The translations under genes and the position numbers were made by a program. 38,811 nucleotides of DNA from an uncultured Lachnospiraceae bacterium. GTDB taxonomy: Bacteria > Bacillota > Clostridia > Lachnospirales > Lachnospiraceae. Below the pieces are notes generated by a model. It was not told the DNA's origin, did not search any database, and saw only the letters and a list, made by a program, of their open reading frames with translations. The stretch covers positions 1-38,811 of the forward strand of contig CAMUYA010000029.1 of assembly GCA_947164865.1 (NCBI GenBank), in the 5' to 3' direction. Shown here piece after piece: positions 16,141 to 24,729 of the stretch (positions within the stretch are counted from its first letter, which is position 1; each line of letters starts with the position of its first letter).

Positions 16141-16950
16141 ATGAAAGAAAGACTTGATGTGATACTGGTGCAGGAAGGATATGCACCCTCCAGAGAAAAA
16201 GCAAAAGCGATAATCATGTCCGGTATAGTGTATGTTAACGGACAAAAAGAAGATAAAGCCGGAAGCTTTTTCGATACCTCAAAATCAAAAATAGAAGTAA
16301 GAGGAGCTACACCCAAATATGTGAGCAGAGGCGGGCTCAAGCTTGAAAAGGCCATGGAAACATGGGGATTTAAGCTGGATGGAAAGATCTGCATGGACAT
16401 AGGAGCTTCAACAGGCGGCTTTACCGACTGCATGCTCCAGAACGGTGCGGAAAAGGTTTACTCCGTCGACGTGGGACACGGACAGCTTGCCTGGAAGCTT
16501 AGAAACGATGAGAGAGTGGTTGTTATGGAGCAGACCAACTTCCGCTTCATGAAGCCCGGGGATATCGATGATAAGCTTGATTTTGCAAGCGTGGACGTAT
16601 CCTTTATCTCTCTTGATAAGATACTTCCTCCCGCAAGGGATCTGCTTAAAGATGATGGAGAAATGGTATGCCTGATAAAGCCCCAGTTTGAAGCAGGCAG
16701 AGAAAAGGTCGGAAAAAACGGAGTGGTAAGAGACCCCGCGGTTCACGAGGAAGTGGTGCTGCGAATAGCCGGATTTGCCGCATCTATAGGCTTTGAAGTA
16801 AAGGCTGTTGATTTCTCGCCGATAAAGGGACCCGAGGGCAATATAGAGTATCTGATGTATATAGTCAAAAAAAACGAGACTTGTGCTCTGCCTGAAGAGA
16901 TGACGCAGCAGATAAAAGAGATGATAGGAAGATCCCACGATTCTCTGTAG
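16141..16950 (+). CDS. tlyA: TlyA-family rRNA 2'-O-methyltransferase
   Basis: TlyA methylates ribose of cytidines in 16S and/or 23S rRNA; in Mycobacterium this gives capreomycin sensitivity. An S4 RNA-binding domain spans about residues 3-60 (ERLDVILVQEGYAPSREKAKA). A FtsJ-type SAM domain follows, with DIGASTGGFTDC near 83-94, YSVDVGHGQLAWKL, and VDVSFISL near 154-161. The old label 'hemolysin' for this family is not supported by its domains. The length of 269 residues is standard. It begins only 6 bp after the dxs stop codon, so it is co-transcribed. Which rRNA sites are modified cannot be told from sequence. Confidence 0.92.
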   Translation: MKERLDVILVQEGYAPSREKAKAIIMSGIVYVNGQKEDKAGSFFDTSKSKIEVRGATPKYVSRGGLKLEKAMETWGFKLDGKICMDIGASTGGFTDCMLQNGAEKVYSVDVGHGQLAWKLRNDERVVVMEQTNFRFMKPGDIDDKLDFASVDVSFISLDKILPPARDLLKDDGEMVCLIKPQFEAGREKVGKNGVVRDPAVHEEVVLRIAGFAASIGFEVKAVDFSPIKGPEGNIEYLMYIVKKNETCALPEEMTQQIKEMIGRSHDSL

Positions 16951-17000
16951 CTTTTATATCCTGTTAATGATCAGAGACAATACAAGAAAAGAAAAATATC

Positions 17001-17819
17001 ATGAACAGATTTGTTATCTACACAAACCCCAATAAAGATAAAAACCTTGAAGTATCGTCGAGAGTAAAAGGCTTCCTTGAGGATAAGGGCGCCGAGGCAT
17101 TTTTTTTCAAAGATTACAGCGGAGATTACCCAGGGGATGTATGCATGATCGTGCTGGGCGGAGACGGAACGATGCTCCGCGCATCCATGGAAACAGGATT
17201 TTCCATGCAGGGCCCCATGGTGGGTATCAATCTTGGAACTCTGGGATTTCTGGCCGAGATAGAAAACAGCAGTTCAAATATTGAGAAATCCCTTGAAAAG
17301 CTTTTATCGGATGATTTCAGGATCGAAAAAAGAATGCTTCTTGAAGGCAGCATCAACGGAAACGATAAGATATGTTCCCTCAATGATGTGGTGCTGGCAA
17401 GAAAGGAAGGGCTTTACGTCCTTAATTTCGATATATTTGTAAACGGGCAGCCTCTTGCGAATTATTCGGCCGACGGAATAATAGTATCAACCCCAACGGG
17501 TTCTACGGGCTACAATCTTTCAGCCGGAGGGCCTATAGCCAATCCCGCATCGGAGCTTATAATGCTCACGCCCATCTGCCCTCACTCACTCAATCACAGA
17601 AGCATTATCCTCTCTTCCGAGGATGAGATAATGATATCCATACCCGAGTCAAAGGAGGGAGGCTCGCAGGAGCTTGAGATAAGCTTTGACGGGAGCAGGA
17701 AGGCCGCAGTCTCAACGGGAGACCGCGTGACCATCCGCAGATCCGGAAAATATGCAAAATTTGCCAAGATAGGAAAAGACAGTTTTGTTGAGGTGCTCAA
17801 CAGAAAGATGAATGAATAA
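17001..17819 (+). CDS. nadK: NAD kinase
   Basis: NadK phosphorylates NAD to make NADP. The GGDGTMLRA motif with catalytic D55 is at residues 53-61. The NE/D segment appears as SLNDVVLARK, and the NAD-binding YSADGIIVSTPTGSTGYNLSAGGPI block and PICPHSLNHRS follow. At 272 residues it is the usual size. Its stop codon overlaps the argR start by one base, which suggests translational coupling. The position between tlyA and argR is conserved in Clostridia. Confidence 0.95.
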   Translation: MNRFVIYTNPNKDKNLEVSSRVKGFLEDKGAEAFFFKDYSGDYPGDVCMIVLGGDGTMLRASMETGFSMQGPMVGINLGTLGFLAEIENSSSNIEKSLEKLLSDDFRIEKRMLLEGSINGNDKICSLNDVVLARKEGLYVLNFDIFVNGQPLANYSADGIIVSTPTGSTGYNLSAGGPIANPASELIMLTPICPHSLNHRSIILSSEDEIMISIPESKEGGSQELEISFDGSRKAAVSTGDRVTIRRSGKYAKFAKIGKDSFVEVLNRKMNE

Positions 17820-18265
17820 TGAAATCCAGCAGACAAAAAAGAATACTTGAATTAATTGAAAAAGATATGGCCGGCACTCAGGAAGAACTGGTCAAGATGC
17901 TTGCGGAAAGCGGATTTGAAGTGACTCAGGCCACAATCTCAAGAGATATCAAAGAGCTTGGCCTGACCAAGGTCAGAACCCCCGAAGGAAACCATAAATA
18001 CATTATAATGGGCAAAGACAGGGGAGATCTTAACGATAAATATATCCGTGTGCTCAAGGACGGATTTGTATCGATCGACGTCGCCCAGAATATACTCGTT
18101 ATAAAAACCGTACCCGGAATGGCAATGGCTGTGGCAGCCGCTGTAGATGCGCTTGAATTCAAGGAGATCGTGGGAAGCATTGCGGGAGATGACACCATAA
18201 TGGCAGCCGTGAGGACATCACACGAGGCCAGAACACTTATGGGGAAGATCAGATCATTGATCTGA
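17819..18265 (+). CDS. argR: Arginine repressor
   Basis: ArgR binds DNA as an arginine-dependent hexamer and controls arginine synthesis and breakdown. The N-terminal winged helix, about residues 1-70, contains SRQKRILELIEK and the recognition helix region VTQATISRDIKELGL. The C-terminal oligomerisation domain contains VAAAVDALEFKEIVGSIAGDDTIM, in pieces, with the GDDT arginine-binding motif near 121-124. The length of 148 residues is normal. No arginine gene is in the window; the nadK-argR-recN order is a conserved Firmicutes arrangement, so its targets lie elsewhere. It shares the A of its ATG with the nadK stop. Confidence 0.94.
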   Translation: MKSSRQKRILELIEKDMAGTQEELVKMLAESGFEVTQATISRDIKELGLTKVRTPEGNHKYIIMGKDRGDLNDKYIRVLKDGFVSIDVAQNILVIKTVPGMAMAVAAAVDALEFKEIVGSIAGDDTIMAAVRTSHEARTLMGKIRSLI

Positions 18266-18302
18266 TGTGTATAACGAAAGTTTATTTTGGGATGGGAGGA
18301 CT

Positions 18303-19988
18303 ATGTTACAGAGCATTCATGTTAAAAATCTGGCTCTGATTGCGGATTCGGAGGTGGAATTCGCAGAGGGTCTGAATATTATCACCGGAGAGACCGGCGC
18401 AGGTAAATCGCTTCTTATCGGTTCGGTAAATCTGGCACTCGGAGGAAAGTTTGATGCTTCAATGCTAAGACAGGGAGCCGAGAGCGGATTTGTGGAGCTG
18501 GTTTTTTATTGTAAAGAAAAGACTGTGTCGGATAAACTGGCAGAGATGGACATCACCCCGGAGGAAGACGGAAGCATAATCATCACAAGGAAGTTTTCCC
18601 AGGGAAAGAGTTCCTGCAGGGTCAACGGAGAAAGCGTAACACTAAAAGCTCTTCAGGAGCTGTCGGCAGAGCTTATAGACATTCACGGACAGCATGATCA
18701 CAGGAATCTGCAGAAAAGATCAAAGCATCTCGAGATAATAGATTCATACGGCGCGGAAGAACTTGCCGGAAAGGCATCGCAGACAGGGGCGCTCTATCAT
18801 GAATATAAAGGGCTGCAATCCGCGTATTCCGAGAACAAAAAGGATACGGAAACAATCCTCAGGGAAAAGTCACTTCTTGAATTTGAGGTGAAAGAGATAG
18901 AGGATGCAGACATAAAGAACGGAGAAGACGAAGAGCTCGAACAGCTCTATGTGAGAATATCCAATTCAAGAAAGATTGCAGAATCTCTTTCGGAGGCGTA
19001 TAATCTTACTTCTGATGGCGAAGGAGATGCGGCAAGCAGAATAGGACAGGCCCTCAGGAGCATATCATCGGTATCCGGCTACGACAAAAGGCTGGAATCC
19101 CTTGAAGGTCAGATAACCGATATAGAATCCCTTTTAAATGACTTTAACCGGGAGCTTTCGGGATACCTGAACGATTATGATTTTGAGGAAGGTGAGTTTG
19201 AGAGAGTTGAAAGAAGGCTCAATCTCATCAACGATCTGAAGAACAAGTACGGCGGGAGCATCGACAGGATAAGGGAATATGCGGCTTCGGCACTGGAAAA
19301 GCTGGAAAAGTACGAGAATTACGAAGAATATATAAGTTCCCTTGAGAAAAAGATCGAAGCGAAGAAAAACGAACTTGAAAAATGCTGCGCAGAGCTTTCC
19401 GATAAGAGGAAAAAAGTGGCCGTAAAGCTGTCGGAGCAGCTCAAAGCTTCACTTGAAGGACTGAATTTCCCACAGGTTCAGATAGAGATAAGGATCGAAA
19501 GATCGGAAAGCATTACGTCGAAAGGCTTTGACGAGGCGGACTTTCTTATATCCACCAATATCGGAGAGCCTGTTAAGCCTCTTGAAAACGTTGCCAGCGG
19601 CGGTGAGCTTTCGAGGATAATGCTTGGCATAAAGACGGTTATGGCTGCAAGGGACAACACCGGGACACTTATCTTTGATGAGATCGATGCAGGGATAAGC
19701 GGAAGAACGGCATGGAAAGTGTCGGAACAGCTCGGGCTGCTCTCCCGCAAGCACCAGGTGCTCTGCATAACGCACCTGCCGCAGATAGCAGCCATGGCTG
19801 ATGAACACTTTGTGATAGAAAAGAGTGCTTCCCTCGGAAGCACCACCACCGATGTGCGAGGCCTGGACTATGAGGAGAGTATAGGTGAGCTCGCAAGGCT
19901 TTTGGGAAGTGATGAGGAGTCGAAAGCCGCGGTGGATAATGCCCGGGATATGAAATTACGGGCAGATGAGTATAAAAAAACTCATTAG
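18303..19988 (+). CDS. recN: DNA repair protein RecN
   Basis: RecN is an SMC-like ATPase that acts at double-strand breaks. The P-loop GETGAGKS is at residues 29-36 and the Walker B segment LIFDEIDAGISG starts near 456, with the ABC signature ASGGELSR before it. Between them lie two long coiled-coil arms, about 155-380. The protein is 561 residues. I choose ATG 18303 because GGGAGG lies just upstream and family members begin with this LQSIHVKNLALI pattern. A GTG at 18267 would add 12 residues without support. It ends the conserved run that began with the Asp23 gene. Confidence 0.95.
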   Translation: MLQSIHVKNLALIADSEVEFAEGLNIITGETGAGKSLLIGSVNLALGGKFDASMLRQGAESGFVELVFYCKEKTVSDKLAEMDITPEEDGSIIITRKFSQGKSSCRVNGESVTLKALQELSAELIDIHGQHDHRNLQKRSKHLEIIDSYGAEELAGKASQTGALYHEYKGLQSAYSENKKDTETILREKSLLEFEVKEIEDADIKNGEDEELEQLYVRISNSRKIAESLSEAYNLTSDGEGDAASRIGQALRSISSVSGYDKRLESLEGQITDIESLLNDFNRELSGYLNDYDFEEGEFERVERRLNLINDLKNKYGGSIDRIREYAASALEKLEKYENYEEYISSLEKKIEAKKNELEKCCAELSDKRKKVAVKLSEQLKASLEGLNFPQVQIEIRIERSESITSKGFDEADFLISTNIGEPVKPLENVASGGELSRIMLGIKTVMAARDNTGTLIFDEIDAGISGRTAWKVSEQLGLLSRKHQVLCITHLPQIAAMADEHFVIEKSASLGSTTTDVRGLDYEESIGELARLLGSDEESKAAVDNARDMKLRADEYKKTH

Positions 19989-20014
19989 AGATGATATAAG
20001 AGGATTATGAAAAA

Positions 20015-21850
20015 ATGAAACAGAAAAGAGAAGACGTAAGAAACATTGCGATAATCGCGCATGTTGACCATGGAAAGACTACCCTTGTGGACGAGCTCTT
20101 AAAGCAGAGCGGTGTGTTCCGCGAGAATCAGGAAGTGGCCGAAAGAGTCATGGACTCAAATGATATCGAGAGGGAGAGAGGAATTACCATTCTTTCCAAG
20201 AATACCGCGGTAATGTACAAAGGCACCAAGATCAATATAATCGACACTCCCGGCCATGCGGACTTCGGAGGAGAAGTAGAGCGTGTGCTCAAGATGGTAA
20301 ACGGAGTTATTCTTGTGGTCGATGCCTTTGAAGGTGCTATGCCACAGACCAAGTTCGTGCTCAGAAAGGCCCTGGAGCTCAAGCTTCCGGTAATTGTATG
20401 CATCAACAAGATAGACCGTCCCGAGGCAAGGCCGGATGAGGTTGTGGACGAGGTACTGGAGCTCTTCCTGGAGCTTGATGCCGATGATTCACAGCTTGAC
20501 TGCCCCTTTGTATTTGCATCCGCAAAGGCCGGTATCGCATCCCTTGACGCAGAAGAAAAGGGAACCGATATGGAGCCTCTGTTTGAGACGATCCTTGATT
20601 ATATCCCGGCTCCGGAGGGAGATCCCGATGCGGGCACACAGGTACTTATAAGCACTATTGATTACAACGAATACGTGGGAAGGATCGGCGTCGGTAAGGT
20701 CGATAACGGAGTGATCAGGGTCAATCAGGACGTTGTGATCTGCAACCATCATGAGCCTGATAAGCAGGTTAAAGTTAAGGTGAGCAAGCTCTACGAGTTT
20801 GACGGACTCAACAAGGTAGAAGTAAAGGAAGCGGGAATAGGCTCAATCGTGGCTATTTCCGGTATTTCGGATATCCATATCGGAGATACCCTCTGCTCCC
20901 CCGAGAATCCTGTTCCGATCCCGTTCCAGAAGATATCCGAGCCCACCATTGCCATGGACTTTATGGTAAATGATTCTCCTCTTGCAGGGCAGGAAGGCAA
21001 ATATGTCACAAGCCGTCATATCAGAGACAGACTTTTAAGAGAGCTCAATACCGATGTGTCCCTCCGTGTCGAGGAGACGGATTCGACCGACCGCTTTAAG
21101 GTGAGCGGAAGAGGAGAGCTGCACCTTTCCGTGCTTATAGAGAATATGCGCAGAGAGGGCTTTGAATTTGCCGTATCCAAGGCGCAGGTGCTCTATAAGG
21201 AAGATGAGAACGGAAAGAAGCTCGAGCCAATGGAGCTGGCTTATATAGATGTTCCCAACGACTTTGCCGGAGCGGTAATAGAAAAGCTCGGCCAGAGAAA
21301 GGGCGAGCTCAAAAATATGGGATCCATTTCCGGCGGAACATATACCAGACTGGAATTTTCCATACCTTCGAGAGGGCTTATAGGTTACCGCGGAGAATTC
21401 ATGACGGATACAAAGGGTAACGGAATACTCAACACCATATTCGACGGATATGCACCCTATAAGGGCGATATAGCCTACAGAAAGCAGGGTTCCCTTATCG
21501 CATTCGAGGCGGGAGAAGCTATCACATACGGACTGTTTAACGCACAGGAGAGAGGCACACTCTTTATCAGCCCCGGTGAAAAGGTGTATGCCGGAATGGT
21601 AGTTGGACAGACCGGTAAATCGGAGGATATAGAGGTAAATGTATGCAAGAAAAAGCAGCTTACCAACACCCGCTCATCAAGTGCCGACGAAGCACTGAGG
21701 CTCACTCCTCCGAGGATACTTTCCCTCGAACAGGCTCTTGACTTCATAGAGACCGATGAGCTGCTTGAGGTTACTCCCACCAAGCTGCGCATAAGAAAGA
21801 AGATACTGGATTCCAGGCTCAGAAAGCGCGCGGGATTCGGCAGCAACTAA
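20015..21850 (+). CDS. typA: Ribosome-associated GTPase TypA/BipA
   Basis: TypA is an EF-G-like GTPase that helps ribosome assembly and growth under stress. The G domain has AHVDHGKTTL near residues 15-24, ERERGITI, DTPGHADFGGEVERV and NKIDRPEARPDEV, where the last block is characteristic of TypA. EF-G-like domains III and V follow, and the C-terminal TypA-specific domain contains KKKQLTNTRSSSADEALRL. At 611 residues it is full length. AGAGGA precedes the ATG by a short distance; a three-codon ATG frame lies between. It lies only 26 bp after recN, so some read-through is likely. Confidence 0.96.
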   Translation: MKQKREDVRNIAIIAHVDHGKTTLVDELLKQSGVFRENQEVAERVMDSNDIERERGITILSKNTAVMYKGTKINIIDTPGHADFGGEVERVLKMVNGVILVVDAFEGAMPQTKFVLRKALELKLPVIVCINKIDRPEARPDEVVDEVLELFLELDADDSQLDCPFVFASAKAGIASLDAEEKGTDMEPLFETILDYIPAPEGDPDAGTQVLISTIDYNEYVGRIGVGKVDNGVIRVNQDVVICNHHEPDKQVKVKVSKLYEFDGLNKVEVKEAGIGSIVAISGISDIHIGDTLCSPENPVPIPFQKISEPTIAMDFMVNDSPLAGQEGKYVTSRHIRDRLLRELNTDVSLRVEETDSTDRFKVSGRGELHLSVLIENMRREGFEFAVSKAQVLYKEDENGKKLEPMELAYIDVPNDFAGAVIEKLGQRKGELKNMGSISGGTYTRLEFSIPSRGLIGYRGEFMTDTKGNGILNTIFDGYAPYKGDIAYRKQGSLIAFEAGEAITYGLFNAQERGTLFISPGEKVYAGMVVGQTGKSEDIEVNVCKKKQLTNTRSSSADEALRLTPPRILSLEQALDFIETDELLEVTPTKLRIRKKILDSRLRKRAGFGSN

Positions 21851-21907
21851 GGAAAAAAGGTACGGATCCGATGTGAATTTAATGCGAATGAATTGTGGCA
21901 GGCTCTC

Positions 21908-21936
21908 TATACATAAGAGATCCAAAGTGCTATAAT
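21908..21936 (+). promoter_or_regulatory. Probable promoter of dapA
   Basis: TATACA (21908-21913) and a perfect TATAAT (21931-21936) are 17 bases apart. Transcription would start near 21943, 67 bp before dapA. I see no lysine riboswitch in the short leader. Confidence 0.65.
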
Positions 21937-22009
21937 CATTAAGTGTATGCTTTATGTAAGCGCACAAGTATCATAAACAATACGTGACAGGTACTGAAAA
22001 GAGGTTAAT

Positions 22010-22897
22010 ATGGCTATATTTACAGGTTCAGGTGTCGCAATCGCCACACCGATGAAAAAGAATGGAGAAATAGATTATCCCGCTTTTGAAAAACTGATAG
22101 AGTTTCAGATCGCAGGAGGCACAGATGCGATCATAGTATGCGGTACCACAGGAGAGGCTTCCACCCAGAGTCATGAGGAGCATCTCGAGACCATCAAGTT
22201 CTGTGTGGATGTGGTCAAGAAGAGAATCCCTGTTGTAGCGGGAACCGGTTCAAACTGCACCGAGACGGCGGTTTATCTTTCAAAAGAGGCCGAGAGCTAC
22301 GGTGTGGACGGAGTGCTGCTTGTAAGCCCTTATTACAACAAAGCCACCCAGAACGGTCTGTTCCAGCATTTCAAGACTACGGCCGAAGCGATAAGCATTC
22401 CTGCAATCCTTTACAATGTGCCCAGCAGGACAGGATGCAATATCCTTCCCGAGACAGCAGTAAGGCTTGCAAAGGAAGTAAAGAATATCGTCGGCATCAA
22501 GGAAGCCAGCGGAAACATCAGTCAGATCGCTCACCTGGCAGCCATAAGCAAGGGATGCATCGATATCTATTCCGGAAATGATGACCAGATCATTCCCATC
22601 ATGTCACTCGGCGGAATCGGAGTTATTTCCGTGCTTGCCAATGTGGCACCCAAGGAGACTCATGACATCTGTCAGCTCTATCTTGACGGAAAGGTTAAGG
22701 AAGCTTGCGCAGAGCAGCTCAGAGCACTTGATCTTTGCAATGCTCTTTTCTGCGAGGTAAATCCCATACCCGTTAAGAAAGCACTTGAGCTTATGGGGAT
22801 CATACCCGGAGGCATCAGACTTCCCCTTACCGAGATGGAGCCTGCCAACACAGAGCGCCTGACCAAGGCAATGAAAGAGTACGGAATACTTAAATAA
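22010..22897 (+). CDS. dapA: 4-hydroxy-tetrahydrodipicolinate synthase
   Basis: DapA condenses pyruvate with aspartate semialdehyde, the first committed step to diaminopimelate and lysine. The TIM-barrel protein shows GTTGEASTQSHEEH near residues 45-58, the tyrosine Y135 in YNVPSRTG, and the Schiff-base lysine K164 in GIKEASGN. At 295 residues it is normal. A strong AGAGG site precedes the ATG. dapB follows after a perfect 18-bp inverted repeat, so the two genes serve one pathway but may be transcribed to different levels. The product feeds the cell wall as well as lysine. Confidence 0.97.
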   Translation: MAIFTGSGVAIATPMKKNGEIDYPAFEKLIEFQIAGGTDAIIVCGTTGEASTQSHEEHLETIKFCVDVVKKRIPVVAGTGSNCTETAVYLSKEAESYGVDGVLLVSPYYNKATQNGLFQHFKTTAEAISIPAILYNVPSRTGCNILPETAVRLAKEVKNIVGIKEASGNISQIAHLAAISKGCIDIYSGNDDQIIPIMSLGGIGVISVLANVAPKETHDICQLYLDGKVKEACAEQLRALDLCNALFCEVNPIPVKKALELMGIIPGGIRLPLTEMEPANTERLTKAMKEYGILK

Positions 22898-22905
22898 TTG
22901 AATTA

Positions 22906-22953
22906 AATATCGGTTGTTATGAATAAAACACGTTTTTCATAACAACCGATATT
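22906..22953 (+). terminator. Perfect 18-bp inverted repeat between dapA and dapB
   Basis: The arms at 22906-22923 and 22936-22953 are exact complements around a 12-base loop. Only ATTTTAC follows, so it may be a partial terminator, an mRNA-stabilising hairpin or a protein site. It lies 8 bp past the dapA stop codon and 83 bp before dapB. Confidence 0.65.
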
Positions 22954-23036
22954 ATTTTACAAACACTGATAAAATAAAGCTTTGAGCCACATCGATAATC
23001 ATTGGATTTCGAGAAAAGAACAGAAAGAGGCGGAAT

Positions 23037-23819
23037 ATGATAAACGTTGTTATGAATGGATGTAACGGAAGAATGGGACAGGTTATTTCGAGTATCGTCG
23101 CAGCGGATGACAGCCTGAATATGGTGGCGGGCATCGATAAATTTGATGACGGTCACAATCCCTATCCTGTTTATTCGGAATTGAACCAGCTCCCCTCCGG
23201 CGTTGATGTTATAATAGACTTTTCAACCGCATCGGCAGTGGATGCGCTTCTTGACTACTGTGTTGAAAAGAACATCCCCGTAGTTTTGTGTACCACAGGG
23301 CTTTCAGAAGCACAGCTTGCCAAAGTGGCTGATACATCCAAAAAAGTGCCGGTTCTCAAATCTGCAAATATGTCTCTGGGAGTAAATCTTCTTATGAAGG
23401 CTCTCAAAGAGTATGCGCCTATTCTTGCGGACAACGGTTTTGATATCGAGGTCCTTGAGAAGCATCATAATCAGAAGCTCGATGCTCCCAGCGGAACAGC
23501 TATTGCTCTGGCAGATGCGATCAACAGCGCGTTTGATGAGTCTGACAGATATGAATATGTATACGACAGATCGACCCGCCGGGAGAAGAGACGTGCAAAA
23601 GAGATCGGGATCAGTGCAGTAAGAGGCGGAACCATAGTGGGAGATCATGATGTCATCTTTGCCGGTCAGGATGAAGTGGTCACTTTTTCTCATATGGCTT
23701 ACTCTAGAGCACTTTTCGGAAGAGGCGCGGTTTCCGCAGCCAAGTTCCTGGCAGGAAAGCAGCCGGGGTTCTATGATATGAGCAATGTTATAGATGAGCT
23801 GCTGGCAAAGCAGAAATAA
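23037..23819 (+). CDS. dapB: 4-hydroxy-tetrahydrodipicolinate reductase
   Basis: DapB reduces the DapA product with NAD(P)H on the way to diaminopimelate. The Rossmann motif NGCNGRMGQ is at residues 7-15, the tetrahedral DFSTASAVD lies near 60-68, and the active-site block EKHHNQKLDAPSGTA is near 139-153. The length of 260 residues is typical. AGAGGCGG precedes the ATG. It lies downstream of dapA across a perfect hairpin. The following HisA-like gene begins 28 bp after its stop and may be co-transcribed. Confidence 0.97.
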   Translation: MINVVMNGCNGRMGQVISSIVAADDSLNMVAGIDKFDDGHNPYPVYSELNQLPSGVDVIIDFSTASAVDALLDYCVEKNIPVVLCTTGLSEAQLAKVADTSKKVPVLKSANMSLGVNLLMKALKEYAPILADNGFDIEVLEKHHNQKLDAPSGTAIALADAINSAFDESDRYEYVYDRSTRREKRRAKEIGISAVRGGTIVGDHDVIFAGQDEVVTFSHMAYSRALFGRGAVSAAKFLAGKQPGFYDMSNVIDELLAKQK

Positions 23820-23847
23820 CCGATAATTACAGCAAAGAGAAAAAATA

Positions 23848-24630
23848 ATGGAATTCAGACCCTGTATCGACATTCACAACGGAAAAGTCAAGCAGATAGT
23901 GGGAAGCTCCCTCAAGGATGCGGGGGACAGCGCAAGTGAAAATTTCATTTCGGAAAGCTCCGCGTCGTATTACGCGGAGCTTTATAAGGATAAAGGGCTT
24001 ACCGGAGGGCATATAATCATCTTAAATGCCGCCGGAAGCTCTTATTATGATGAAAGTAAAAAGCAGGCTCTCGGGGCTCTGAGTGCGTTTCCGGGCGGAA
24101 TGCAGATCGGCGGCGGCATCAATTCCGAAAATGCCGGGGAATATATAGAAGCAGGCGCATCCCATGTTATCGTAACCTCATATGTGTTCCAAAACGGTAT
24201 GATCAATTACGACAATCTCAATAAGCTTATCAAGGCTGTGGGAAAAGGGAGAATAGTGCTCGATCTAAGCTGCAGGCTTACCGAAAAAGGATATATGGTC
24301 ACCACCGACAGGTGGCAGAAGATCACCGATGAAAAAGTGGATCCGGAGCTTTTTGAAAAGCTGTCCGGCTACTGTGATGAGTTCCTGATCCACGCAGTGG
24401 ATGTGGAGGGGAAGAACTCGGGGATCGAGAAGGAACTGGTAAGGATCATGGCATGTCACGGAAAGAATCCGTTAACATATGCCGGGGGAGTGAGCTGCTA
24501 TGAGGATATTGAAACTATCCGGGAACTTGGCGGGGGACATATTAATGTAACCGTGGGAAGTGCACTGGATCTGTTTGGGGGAAAGCTGGAATTTGAAAAG
24601 ATATGCAGGATGGTGGGAATAAATAGTTAA
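23848..24630 (+). CDS. hisA: Eukaryotic-type HisA (phosphoribosylformimino-AICAR-P isomerase)
   Basis: HisA carries out the Amadori rearrangement in histidine synthesis. The TIM barrel starts FRPCIDIHNGKVKQIVG with catalytic D8, and the second acid is D139 in LDLSCR. Blocks such as ASYYAELYKD, IQ/MQIGGGIN, VIVTSYVF, DEFLIHAVDVEG, TYAGGV and GSALDLFGG match yeast HIS6 more closely than the usual bacterial HisA as I recall those sequences. A eukaryotic-type HisA family is known in some bacteria. At 260 residues it is slightly longer than the usual bacterial 240. No other histidine gene is in the window. The isomerase role is well supported; the subgroup should be confirmed by a tree. Confidence 0.83.
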   Translation: MEFRPCIDIHNGKVKQIVGSSLKDAGDSASENFISESSASYYAELYKDKGLTGGHIIILNAAGSSYYDESKKQALGALSAFPGGMQIGGGINSENAGEYIEAGASHVIVTSYVFQNGMINYDNLNKLIKAVGKGRIVLDLSCRLTEKGYMVTTDRWQKITDEKVDPELFEKLSGYCDEFLIHAVDVEGKNSGIEKELVRIMACHGKNPLTYAGGVSCYEDIETIRELGGGHINVTVGSALDLFGGKLEFEKICRMVGINS

Positions 24631-24659
24631 CATAACGTTGCAAAATTATTAAATATGTG

Positions 24660-24687
24660 TTACATTATAAAGACTTGGTGCTATATT
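24660..24687 (+). promoter_or_regulatory. Probable promoter of the M23-bactofilin pair
   Basis: TTACAT (24660-24665) and TATATT (24682-24687) are 16 bases apart. Just downstream, TGCGGA and TCCGCA can pair in the leader, immediately before the AGGAGG ribosome site. Confidence 0.5.
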
Positions 24688-24729
24688 TGCGGATATTTAT
24701 GCTTATTTTCCGCATAGCAGGAGGTTTTT

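Noticed and set aside
16141..16950. Hemolysin function for the TlyA gene
   Set aside because: S4 and FtsJ-type domains indicate an rRNA methyltransferase; the hemolysin name is historical.
18267..18302. GTG start for RecN at 18267
   Set aside because: The extra 12 residues are not family-like, and the GGGAGG ribosome site serves ATG 18303.
21851..22009. Lysine riboswitch ahead of dapA
   Set aside because: The promoter leaves a leader of only about 67 bases, too short for the lysine aptamer, and no matching helices are visible.
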